From Rotaria sordida (lineage: Eukaryota; Rotifera; Eurotatoria; Philodinida; Philodinidae): 64,000 nt of DNA. The translations under genes and the position numbers were made by a program. The DNA is taken from assembly GCA_905250125.1 (NCBI GenBank), contig CAJNOL010000329.1, positions 1 through 64,000 on the forward strand. Direction: 5' to 3'. This document shows, piece after piece, positions 1 through 11,225 of the stretch. The notes under the pieces were generated by a model that was not told where the DNA came from, ran no database searches, and worked only from the letters and a program-made list of their open reading frames with translations. Positions within the stretch are counted from its first letter, which is position 1. The number at the start of each line of letters is the position of its first letter.

Positions 1-40
1 TTTTTTTTTCGAACAAAACTTCCTAGAACTCAGTAGAAGC

Positions 41-1017
41 CAGGGCTGGGCAAGTCTGAGTCATGACTCGGACTCGAAAATTTCGAAATGGTGACTCGAC
101 TAGAACACTCGAGTCATTCTCGAGACAATCATTCAAGAAAGAACTTTGGTTGGGTCGCATGAAAAATTACAATTTTTAAGACAAATTTCTTGTTTATATT
201 AAACTTTCTGGCTAATTGAATACATTTCATCCTATAGATTTTCAAACGAAAATTTTTCGATATCTGTATTCATGTTGGATATGGCTGCCTACGCGTAGTA
301 TTGGATATGTGCTCTTTCTCATTGTTTTCTTTGCGCGCATTTTTGAAAGTGTGCACATTTATGTAAATAAATAAATGATAGTTTTACATTATGTGTTCTG
401 CTACATCAGCAACGATTGAACTTGTCTTTTTTTCAATGTGATCTTTTAATAAAATCGAATCGTTCAAGTTTTACAGAAGCTAATATTTGTCTTTTACCAT
501 CTTTGAGATGCAATAAAACATTAATTTCTAACGAATAAATTCAAGACTATGCTCATGCAGAGTGGGAGGCAGAGGATCCGGACTATCACTTTTGAAAAGT
601 AGTAACTTTCTATAGCGAAATTACTGTAGAAATTTTGTTTTAAAATCTGAATATTACAACTTTACCTGGAGGGAAGTATGCGAAACTTCACGACGCATAT
701 GTTAGACTCCCACTCCATTCCTTTTGGCACATTTCTGAATAAATTTTGCTCGTAAACAGGTTTAGATGTAACTTTCTGTTAATAAAAAAATGACACTTTT
801 CTTTACTGTACAGTTAATCTTGCTGCTACTCTTGTAGTTAGTCTACAGTAACTGTATCTTTCTATTTTACAGGTGGTTTTTCTTTTATTGATTTTTGTTT
901 CTATGAACTTGTAATTAGATACTCTGTAATGAAAGTTTCTTATGGGTCCTCTTAGTAAAAATAAACAGACAAGAATGGCAAACAAAAAGATTATTTGACT
1001 TGACTCGCCCAGCCCTG
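41..1017. mobile_element. hAT-like non-autonomous DNA transposon, 977 bp
   Basis: The left end reads CAGGGCTGGGCAAGTC and the right end, reverse-complemented, CAGGGCTGGGCGAGTC, continuing with one gap to AGTCA, so terminal inverted repeats of about 22 bp are present. The CAGGGxTGGGCAA start is typical of hAT superfamily termini. The 8 bp outside each end are gtagaagc (33-40) and atagaaac (1018-1025), six of eight identical, as expected for a decayed 8-bp hAT target duplication. No transposase reading frame is visible inside, so it would have to be moved in trans. Superfamily assignment rests on the ends only. Confidence 0.75.
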
Positions 1018-2508
1018 ATAGAAACAAAACACTGAAAGCATCCACAAAAAACATGTTTTTTTCGCAATGGTACTAATTGCTAACATGTTGAATAAAAAAA
1101 AATATATGCACCTCAATTTGACCAAAGTACTCATTAAAAAATGACTTGATCCCGATCGGACATACTGTATGGAAGAAAACGGGAAGTTTTCAATTTTTCT
1201 ATTGAAAAATTGTTTATGAGGAAAATGCAAAATAATATATAGCATAGCTTCAATCAGGCCACTAGGATGTGGGTGTGACTGTGAGTATTCGTATCATCCA
1301 GACCCATACCCTACATCCATACCTAACTCTGAAAGACACTTTATTAACATAATTATATCTTAGGATAGGAACAGCGGCAAGATCTGAAACATTCAACAAA
1401 AAAAAAAAAACATTCTCGGTAAGACTTCTCTCTATGCAAAGTTTCAAGTCGAAATTCGAAAATCAGTCTTTCTGGTGTTCCTGAGTGAGACCAGAGCATT
1501 TATTTAAAAAATACCGTAAGAGTGCAGCATCGGTGCAACAATAAGCTAAGAGCATAAACTCTTTTGACGATATTCATAGTTCATTGAGGTCTAGATAATT
1601 CACATAGTCTCGACTCGAAAGCGATTCATCAATGCGATGGCTTCTCTTGTTAGATTAAAATACGTTCCAATGATTTAGATTATTTCCAACTTCAACCAAC
1701 AATATTGCTTAGAAATTGATTAAATGATTCACATAGGAAGGTTCATTAGCTTTACTGATTACAAAGGAATTATTCGATTTTTCCATAACTAGATTGTGTC
1801 AATAGCTGATCAATTTTAAATAATTTCTTTGATTAATAATTGTTTATGTTAGAATAATGAAAAATAAGTTGTATTTTTATAAATAATAATAAATAAATAT
1901 ATAAATCTTCATTTTTCATACGAGATGTGAGCTTTTTACTTTTCCCCCTATAGGTTTATTAGAATAAATTTTTAGTTAACAAATATACACATAAAAAAAT
2001 CACTTAAATGGTTCACTTATTACTACTTAACCAGTTGTTTCAAGAACATTTTAGTATTTAATAATGAACTTTTGGATACGTTTCTCTGCATGGAATGTTA
2101 ACACTGATTCGCATAGTATGTTTGAGATCTGAGACGCATACTTAGTTTCTTTTTCTTTTAGTATAATTTAGAACATGATTTGAGAAAAACTCGAATCTTA
2201 ATACATACATAACAATTAAAGATAAAATGCAATTGAGAGTAGCGTCTTTTACTCAAAGATAATAGAGGTCACTTCATAATATTATATTTGTCGATTGGAA
2301 CAACCAACTGATAATAAGACCAACAAATCTGAGTAAACATCCATATTTATAGCTGACATTAATAGTCTAAATGACCATGAAAGCAAATCAATACTGACAT
2401 TTACGTTACTAGTTTGTACAATAGAATTATCATTAATGCTCTTATGTATTGTCCAAATAAATTATCTTTAGTTTTCTACTGAGAAAAACTTCGATATTTT
2501 TTGTGTTT
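1018..2508. other. Gene-free spacer upstream of alpha-catulin
   Basis: No coding exon is recognisable. The stretch 1428-1655 is one arm of the dispersed foldback family listed separately. The rest is plain AT-rich sequence. A splice-acceptor-like TGTTTTAG ends near 2511, just before the catulin start, so this spacer probably also contains the promoter and a 5' untranslated exon, or the acceptor may be used for trans-splicing. Confidence 0.5.
1428..1655 (+). repeat. Single arm of the dispersed foldback family
   Basis: Contains the family signature CTCTATGCAAAGTTTCAAGT followed by CGAAATTCGAAAATCAGT, then a tail with 'gcaacaataagctaagagca' and 'gttcattgaggtcta'. The same order is found at 47370-47590 and, in part, at 32965-33180 and 36955-37090. 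An opposing arm was not found nearby. No protein is encoded. Confidence 0.7.
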
Positions 2509-2554
2509 TAGATGAAAATAATGATGCAGTATTGAAAAAAAGCAAACAAAAGAA

Positions 2555-5500
2555 ATGGCTTCGGCTAATAAAGGATTTTCATTTCAAAAATCACTTGAAA
2601 TAAAAACAAAATCAATTGAAACAACACTTGTACCACTTGTAACACAAATTTCAACATTGGTTAATTTTAAAGATAAACCTCGATGTTCATCAACAACTAA
2701 TGAAAAAACTCTTAATGCTATCAATCGTGTTGGTGAAGCAGTACATATGGCTGTTGAACGTTTTGTTTCAGTTGGTAGGTTTAAAAAAAAAGCATTATAT
2801 ATTTTTCTCAAGAATAACATTTATTTAATCATTTCGAAAGATCTTCTTTCAAGCTTGTAGCAAAGTTTCTAATGTGAATGGTAAAAGAACTAACGAAATA
2901 TGCAGTTTTTTTTATTGTTTGTTGCAATAACCCTTATAAAAGTAAAATGAATGCAATCGAAGATATTTTTTGCTCTTTTAGGAGAATCAATTGGTAATGA
3001 AAATCCTGAAATAAAATCTGATTTAATCGATACATGTCGTGAAGCTCGAATAGCTGGTAAATCAAAAATTTCTTTTTGATAATTCTTCTAAGATGTTCTT
3101 ATGTTTTTTTTTTTGTTTTTTTCTTTCATAGGTGAAGCAATCAAACGAATAACTTGTATAGAAAGTGATATATTAGGTAAACCAATTTGTATAACTGATC
3201 GACAAAGTATGGTGCAAGCAGCTCGAGGTTTATTAACTGCAGTAACACGTGTTTTACTTCTTGCCGATATAGTTATTGTTAAACAAATTATTTCTGTTAA
3301 GAAAAAAGTAAGACATTTTTGTCTTGTAAAATGAAAAATTTATTTTTTCCATTCATAATAAAAGGTAATGTCAACATTAAATCGTCTTGAAGGTGTTACA
3401 TCTTTTTCTGAATTTGTTAAATTATTTGGAATTTATGGTACACAAATGATTGATTTAGCACATCTTACTGGCGATCGACAAAATGTAACTAATAAATAAA
3501 AAAAAAAAAATACAAAATCATATGAAAAAGAAAATCTAAAATTTTTATTTATAATATCTAGGATCTAAAAGATGAACGTCGACGTTCTCAACTTTCAGCA
3601 TCACGAACTATTTTAGAAAAATCTACAATGTTGATATTAACATCATCTAAAGTAACACTTTCATTTTTTTTATTGTTTTGGATTATGAATTATATATTTG
3701 TTGCTTTTTTTTTTAAAGGCATATCTTCGTCATAATGAATGTTTACATGCTCGTAAATGTCGTGATCTTGTTTATAGTCAAGTTCGTCGTGCTCTTGATA
3801 TGGTACAATTAATTGTTTATGATTCAGGCTCAACAACATTAAATAATACTTCAACACTTACACTTCTTCTTGCTAAAAATGAAATTAATTTTATTAAATC
3901 ATTAAGACAATTTGAAGTAAAAATTTTTGTTTTGAATATTTATCAAATTTGATTTCTCTTCTAGTATGCTATTGAAATGTTAAATGTTTCCTCAACATCA
4001 ACAACAAAAGAACAACTTGAACAATTATGTAATACAACAATTGATAATAGTCAAGATTTTACTGATTCAATTTATATAAGTATTGAACAACGTGAAAAAG
4101 TCCTTGAATATCATAAAAAATTACAAGATCAACTTGCAGAAATTATTAAACTTATATCAGATGTTTGTTATTTTAAACTAATAATAAATATTATTATATT
4201 GATATTTTTTTGTTTTTTAAGAAACAAAATGATGCATTTCTATCAGCTATTCAAACAATTCAACAAGTTGCACGAGAATTTCGACAACAAGTAAATAATT
4301 ATTTATTTTTTTCTTTAAAAATTTTTGTTATTTGTATGGTGTTTTCATTTTTAAGCTTGAACAAATGGCAATGTTTCGTGCATCGGAATTTTTTCGAACA
4401 CATGATGAAAGTGTTTTACTTAATGAATTAAAAACATATTCATTAACAAATAGAATTGATTTATTACAAGACTCTATTGATCAATTTCGTGAACAAGCAG
4501 ATATTGCTATTGAGGTTTAATATAAAAAATTAAAAAAAAAGTTTTTATATATAAATTTTATTTTTTAGTTAAGCAAACTTTTAAGACATATTAGTTCATG
4601 TGATCAATTACAAGTATCAAGTGAATATCATGATATGGTCTTTCAGAATTTATCTAACATGGTATGTTGAATATTAGACCTTATTATTAGATTGAAAAGA
4701 AAATCAAGGTTTATGCGTCCATGAGTTATATTTAAGTTTGTTTTTTTTCTTTTACCTTGATTTCATGGTTTTTCCTTCAATCTATTTTTCGAATAGAGGT
4801 AGTAAGTGTTCGTTTATTTTTATACAAGAGAAACAAGTAAACCCCTTCGGTCAATAGAAAACACTTCGTAATTCATTAATTTATTGAAAACTTAGAATAC
4901 TTACTTCTGGTTGCCAGGACTTCTTAAATATTAAACATCACTTATTAAATCTGCAAAACTGTTTTACCTCTCTGAAGGATCTTTTCAATCAGAAATTATA
5001 AAAATAGATGGGTTACAATCAGCATACTCCGTGATCACAAATCTTATTTTTCGTGGTTGGTCGTGATCATAATATATATATATTGAAAATCAACATTTAA
5101 ATCAAAAAAAGATGTCATGACCGAACAGTGAACAAAATCATACTTATACCTGTAGATTGATGATTAAAAATCTCAATCACACAGAACACTAGCCATGACA
5201 GAAGATGATTCAGGATCCTCTATCGCAGAGAGGAGTTTCGTACTATCCTTGCGTTACAGAAAAAAATCATTATATTTTACGTCACGTCAGTTATTTGTTT
5301 TTTCTCGAGGAAGATGCTTGAGATATTTAAATAAAGATGTGCAAGACCAAGTTTACTCAGTCTCAGTCTCACACATCTCTACTCTTACATAGTATTTCAT
5401 ATTAGCTCAAAAATAATGAAAGATAACATAGAATATACATGAGATGACCTTAAAAGTACTCGTATTATTATAAAATTGAAAGTAGATATTTTGTTTAATT

Positions 5501-7882
5501 TAGTTGTATATGAATAGCTCGATGAGAAATGTTTAGATAATAATTTATTGATAAAGTATTCTAAGACATGAGAAGTTTTTTTTTTTAATTTCTCAAAATA
5601 ATTTATAAAATCAATAATATTTATCTTGAACTTATTTTAGATAATATCATCATCAGAATCACTTGCAGCACATTCAAATAGTCGAGTAGCAAAAGAAAAT
5701 TTAGATGTACTATGTCGTTTTTGGGAACAACAAATCAATGATTTTTCAATTCTTGTTAAAGAAATTCAAGATGTTATGGAAGGTCGTCGAGAAAAAACTG
5801 TTTATTTATCATTACCAAGACCTGGAAAACATGGAACAACGCCAAAAGGTATTATTTTGCTTTATAGATATTGTTTTTTTTTTCTTTTATATTTGAAAAA
5901 TTTTTTTTTAGTTGGTTTTAAACCAACAAAACTTGATGCTGAAGAACAAGCTAAAGTAGCTAAAGCTGGACTTGAAATGAAATTAATTACATCAGAAATG
6001 GATGCTGAAGCTGAAAAATGGGATGAACCACAAAATGAAATAGCTAAAGTTTGTTAATTATTCATAGAAAAATAATTTATTTAAATTTTCTTTGTTTTTA
6101 TTTTTGTTTAAATATAATTAGCGTGCAAAAAATATGTCATCAATGGCATTTTCAATGTATTTATTTACACGAGGCGAAGGAACATTACGTACAACTCAAG
6201 ATTTATTTACACAAGCTTATTATTTTGTTGAAGAAGGAACTCGTTTATCAACTATTGTTCGAGAATTTGCCACTCAAGTAAATGGAAAATTTAATAGAAA
6301 TATAAAATTGAAATTAATTTTAGATACCAAATAAAACTTCACGACAAGAAATTTTAATACAATTAGAGCAAATTCCACTGATGTGTCATCAATTAAAATT
6401 AAAATTAAAAACTCCAGCTTTAGGAAAAAGTTCAACATTTTCAAAAGTAAATGATGATTTAAATATTAAATTATTTATAGAAAAAAACTAAAAAATATTC
6501 ATTTAGGTTGATGCTGTTATATGTGAAACAAGAGATTTAATGCATGCTATTACTCGTTTATGTACTATGGTTTTTATTTGTCAATCAAAGGTGAATTAAT
6601 ATTTCATAGTTTATTATTTAATTTATTATCAACTCTTAGACTTATTTCTATAGAGAAATATTAATCGAAGAATACTCAATACATCGAAATGCTTCAACTT
6701 TCTAAGCTGAAAAAAATCATTCTTCCCAAACACTAGTGTTGAGCTAACGAGAGAACTGCTACAGTTACCCGTTTTCAATCTCAATGATTTTTCTGCTCCC
6801 TATAGATACTACATAGTATTCTAATAAAAATTTCAAAAAGTAAAGTATCGAATTTTAATCTGAAAATTTGCACATATAGAAATCTCAATTAGACTAGTTT
6901 CCAGTTTCAAGATATAGAACCTTTTCTGTGGATAATATGTACAATATGCATTTTTTGCAAGCTTCATATTTCAAAGAAACTTTGTTCAAAACTTCTGAAT
7001 TTTTGTTTTTTATGAAATCTAGTCTAGATGAGTTCTCAATATGCACAAAGTTTCAGATTAAACAAACAAATATTGAAATCGAAAGGGAACAACTGAAGAG
7101 AGATTATATACATATTATGGCATTTGAAAAAACATCCAGCTGTTTCACTCTATGGTTCCGGAGCTCTTGGACATCGTCGGATACCTAAAGTGAAACAACA
7201 TCTTGTGAGTTCGGGTTTTTTATTTCGATGTAAAATGACTTCCAAATCAGACTCGACGTACGAAAAAGTAAGAAAATAATGCATTTGGATCATTTTCAAT
7301 GGAACTTTACACTCTATGAAGGGAATGATCACATTTCAATGTACTCAAAAACATGTTCACTTTTGTTTCATTATCTATAGACTTGTTTAAAATATTTAGA
7401 AAGAAGTCTCATTAAGCTTTCATAGAGAATTTGATGGTACATCCTATAAACATACAATCTATACTAAGGATTAAAAAAAAAGTGATAATCAAAATATTGA
7501 AACGTTCATTATCTATCAGCCGCTTGGTACTCCGCATCGTGCTCCTAAAAATAGATGTTTGCTCTCCCTGAGTTTTAAAATAAACTTATATCTTGCCTTT
7601 CGACTTCTACAAGACAATAGTAAAGGTTATTTGTATCGTACATTATTAAATAATATTTTATTTTATTTTTTTTAGTACAATATCATCGATTCTCGTTCTG
7701 CTCCTACAACGAATAATACGATATATTCTCGAGCTCCATTATCAACTTCAAAACGTCCGTTACTCTATCGTACAACATCAACTGAACGAGATGATCGTTT
7801 AGAAACGACATCTGAACGTCCTTTACGATCATCATCTTTACAACGTCCAGCATGTTATCTACCAGCTTTAGATCGTATTTAA
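2555..7882 (+). CDS. CTNNAL1: Alpha-catulin (alpha-catenin-like protein), 16 exons, 770 aa
   Basis: Vinculin/alpha-catenin family scaffold; in vertebrates catulin works at the cytoskeleton and in Rho and NF-kB signalling. Exons: 2555-2774, 2982-3056, 3132-3307, 3365-3484, 3562-3651, 3719-3916, 3965-4162, 4222-4290, 4356-4514, 4569-4661, 5641-5848, 5912-6048, 6122-6277, 6324-6446, 6507-6590, 7676-7882. All junctions are GT..AG and in phase, giving 2,313 nt. Family landmarks are SLEIKTKSIETTLVPLVTQI near the N terminus, AHLTGDRQNDLKDE, NSRVAKENLDVLCRFWE, VMEGRREKTVYLSLPRPGK and MSSMAFSMYLFTRGEGTLRT, in the same order as human catulin. It starts like the vertebrate protein. Odd: the last exon, after a 1,085-nt intron, adds a 68-residue Ser/Thr/Arg-rich tail that vertebrate catulin lacks. 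Most introns are 45-80 nt; introns 10 and 15 are about 1 kb. An acceptor-like TTTTAG at 2506-2511 suggests a spliced 5' leader. Confidence 0.93.
6849..7070. repeat. Foldback element in catulin intron 15
   Basis: Two arms of the dispersed family face each other: 6849-6902 (reverse orientation) and 7012-7070 (forward, with ATATGCACAAAGTTTCAGAT). Reverse-complementing the first gives ...TATATGTGCAAATTTTCAGAT, matching the second along about 50 nt with scattered changes. The right arm is most like the copy at 46500-46580. It lies wholly inside the intron before the last catulin exon. Confidence 0.7.
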
Positions 7883-8225
7883 TTAATTAATTTGTTTGTT
7901 TGATTTTTCTTTTATCGGGATTAATATTCTTTATAATACTTGTTGTGTGTGTTATATTAATTTCTATACTAATATTAGTCAATTTTATCATCTCACAAAT
8001 GTACATCGATATTTTGTAGATTTGTTTGTTTTTTCTTTTTTCTTTTTTGTGTATAAGGTGTGTTTTTATTCCTTAATGTTCTTACAAACAGTTTGTACGT
8101 TACAAAATACGTAACAGAAAATGATAATATAGAATAGACAATATTGAAACATTATTTTCCCATTTTGTTTTCGTACTGAAATTAAAGATTAAAGAGATAT
8201 GAAACAAAAAAACAAACAAAAGAAA

Positions 8226-8497
8226 TTAAAATGAAAGTCGTTTTACTTTTTTAAGAATCCATTGAAAATCATCATAAAATTTTTTAACTATTTCATTGAT
8301 ACGTTCAGGATCTATTTCATCAGAATGTGAACGAAAATTCTAGAAAATTAATATAGATTAAACAAATAAATATTCATTAAAATACGTACACCTTTAATAT
8401 AATTTCGATAATATGATTGACTTTCAACAGGTAATTTTGGTATTTGACGTAGTAAATATTTATAAAGTTGAATAGGTGTTTGAGGAATTCCTTTCAT
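8226..8497 (-). CDS. LYRM9: LYRM9-like LYR-motif protein, 2 exons, 73 aa
   Basis: Small LYR-family (Complex1_LYR) protein; relatives are mitochondrial matrix adaptors that bind the acyl carrier protein and help assemble Fe-S and respiratory complexes. Exon 1 is 8497-8390 and exon 2 is 8339-8226, separated by a 50-nt intron with donor GTACGT and acceptor TCTAG. The start at 8497 gives MKGIPQTPIQLYKYLLRQIP, which lines up with the start of vertebrate LYRM9 (QTPLQLYRYLLR); the reading frame is open further upstream but that part has no similarity. Exon 2 carries FRSHSDEIDPERINEIVKKF, matching FRVHSDEDNPERIQQII. Length is close to human (78 aa). Odd: the LYR tripeptide is LYK here. It converges on catulin, 343 bp away. 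Confidence 0.88.
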
Positions 8498-8744
8498 TGT
8501 TATATATGAATATAGTAAAATAAGGATTTGTGTATATACGAACACCGAGCGCTATGTGCAATGTTTAACGAAGAAACAATGATTGGTGTTTTTAAAGATA
8601 CCTATTGAAGAAAAACAAAGTACCATAATGGTACTTTTGAACAGTTGCTCGTCTTATTCTTGTTTACATATTCTAATTCCAAAGATGAAGCCTTGAAGTA
8701 TTTTGCTTCTGTTATTCTTATTAACTTTATCATAGAGCAGCGGG

Positions 8745-9527
8745 AGTTGATACCTGTTGAAATTGACCCCCTGGAGAAATTTAATTTCTTCTATATATCA
8801 AACTGTCATGCCAGATGTTTGAAAATGAGCCATGGTAGAATTATTAACATAGTATTTATTTGTAATTGAAATAGGTAATGACCGTCACAATGTACATTGA
8901 ACCTTTTTCAAAAGCTTCAAAATGGTATGGAAACATCGAAGAAAAAATACTAGTCACTGAAATGCTATGGACACTGTTCTCGAGACAAGATTTCGAGCCC
9001 TTTTTTTTACTGATATTAAATACATTTTGATAAGAAAATTACGATTTGAATGAAAATTAATATGATATTTTGAGTCAGCATTTTAAACTGAGTGAATTTA
9101 CGCGCGTTTCAAATATTTTCATAAACTTTTTTTTTTGTCAAAAAATTCACTTCTGATCCACCCTCCGAGTTGGGTCAAAATATTAATTTCATTAAGTGAA
9201 TTTTTCGATGAAAAAAGGTTTGCTCAAAATCTTGTTTCGAGAAAGAGAGTGTCCTTAGGATTTCTTTGGATAGCCAATGTGTTTTCTTCGATATTTTTAT
9301 ACTATTTTGAAGCTATTGAAACGTACTATCAACCCGTATGAAAATAGCCTAATTGACGATAAGATAAATTGACGTTGACACAGGCTTTCAGCAAACAATA
9401 CTGACACAGCACGAATAAGTGTTATATGAATAGTTCTACGAGGGCGCACTTTAAGACATCTTGCATGATAGTTTGACATCGAAGAAATCAAATTTTGTCT
9501 ATGGAACCAATGTCAACAGTTATCAAC
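8745..9527. repeat. Inverted-repeat element with arms of about 100 bp
   Basis: The segment 8745-8850 and the reverse complement of 9430-9527 align over about 100 nt: both contain GTTGATA-CTGTTGA-ATTG, then AATTT-ATTTCTTC, then TCAAACT-TCATGC-AGATGT. The roughly 580 bp between the arms shows no coding signal. It resembles a MITE or foldback element, but clean ends and a target duplication could not be fixed by eye. Confidence 0.65.
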
Positions 9528-10973
9528 CTTTATCCTTTCTTTTTTTTCTTGTTCTTGTTTGAGAATTTCAATATTGTTTCTTATAGCTAGTTGAAATTAA
9601 TTCAGAGAAATGTTTCTTAAACCTAATCTGATGAAAATGTTGAGATTTTGGTCATTATCTATACATTAGTTTCTCATGTTGTTTTTACATAAGAATACAT
9701 TTTTCATAACAAAATATAAATATTAATAACATTGTTTTTGTTTTTATTCATTAGTTCTTTACTATAGTACTTTGTTATTTAGAACTAAGTACTAATATAT
9801 GCTTGTCAATGAAAATTGATTGGAATGAAATTGTGTTGCATACATTTGTTTGTCTAGAGTAGTCCTTGATGAAATACAAATTCAATGAGATACATAATCA
9901 ATTACTTAAGCAGAACACGTATGTGAAAAATGCTTAGAAATTCAAAAATGGAACTAAACAAAGCTTTAGACAAATTTCACTAACTTTATATTTGTTCTTG
10001 ATAAATACATTTAATATCAATTGAATATTTGTCAAAGATCTTCTCTAATAGAAGCAGAAAAGCAAATAATTTATACAAATAAATGATTCATTGGTGGAAA
10101 GAAACGTAGAAAAAAACAAATCATTTTTATACGATACAAGATTAATTCATTGATTTTCTGTTAAATGGTAACGATATGAAAGTTCTACATGCGATGATTA
10201 GTATATCAAACAAGTATTATTATCTTTTCATAGACAAAAAACCAAATTTTTTAGTCGAAATCACTTAATGATCTAATGCACGAACACATGATTAGCAATT
10301 CAATTTTGATTATTGCATTGATAATAAGATGAGTAACAATGGCATTAGCCCATACCAATTACTTTCTCAATGAATAGTAGTCTACAGAACAGTACTAAGA
10401 TATAAAATACTTTAAACAAAACTTATGATTTTCCAATAATACTCATTTTAAAGACATAGAGATTTTTTATCAAATGTCTTTTAAATAATAATTTTCTTCA
10501 AGAATTTGATTTATTTTTCTATTAAAAAAAAAAATATACTAATTATTTATATGAAAAAATAAATGATCTGTTGATTTAATATGTCCGTATGTTAATAAGT
10601 GCACCACTGAGAGAATATTTTGACTCTATGAAGATAAATTACATTATTGAATGAATGTTAATTAGGCATCATATATCTTAATCAATGATAAATTGAAAAT
10701 GAACGACTCAATTCATGTATATTCTATTTATTATTTTAAAGATTTTGTTTATTTAACAAACAACAAAAAATATTAAATATATGATTATCTTCTTAAAAGA
10801 ATTAGAATTAAATATTGACAAATAAGATGACATTGATAATTTCATTTAAATAATACCAGCAAAAACAAATTAACATTTTCTGACAAAGATATCATTGATA
10901 ACATAGTTTTTACTATTGTTATTGATTTTTAAATAAATTCTTTATCTATTTTATTACTATATAAATGTATTAC

Positions 10974-11225
10974 TAGGAATGTGCAGTTTCAGTTTATTGA
11001 CCATTGACTCGTTGTGGTTAATGTTGTACGCTGATACTCTAACATCAATACTCAGTGAAGCATTACAATAAACCTCTACAAAAAGGACATAGTTTGATAG
11101 AGTTGATCTCTTAACGTTGCAGCAAACGCGAATATCAGTACTTCACTGAGCATTGATATAAGTGCAATCAGTATTCCAGTGAACCCTGTATCGGTGATTC
11201 ACTGTTCAGTATTTACACATCCCTA
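10974..11225. mobile_element. Short hAT-like MITE, 252 bp
   Basis: The left end TAGGAATGTGCAGTTTCAG and the reverse-complemented right end TAGGGATGTGTAAATACTG form imperfect terminal inverted repeats. TAGGGATGTGCAAA-type ends are common in hAT MITEs. Inside, TCAATACTCAGTGAAGC (about 11045) and its inverse CTTCACTGAGCATTGATAT (about 11140) make a second inverted pair. The flanking octamers tgtattac and tgcttcac agree at five of eight places, so a target duplication is possible but weak. Confidence 0.5.

Noticed and set aside
803..1245. Two overlapping minus-strand frames at the right end of the hAT-like element
   Set aside because: They show no transposase motif and cross the element boundary, so are unlikely to be coding.
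5195..5392. Open frame in catulin intron 10
   Set aside because: Lies between two well-defined exons, has no similarity and would break the catulin frame.
9297..9491. Minus-strand frame MISSMSNYHARCLK in the right arm of the 8.7-9.5 kb element
   Set aside because: It mirrors a similar frame in the other arm, so repeat origin explains it better than a gene.
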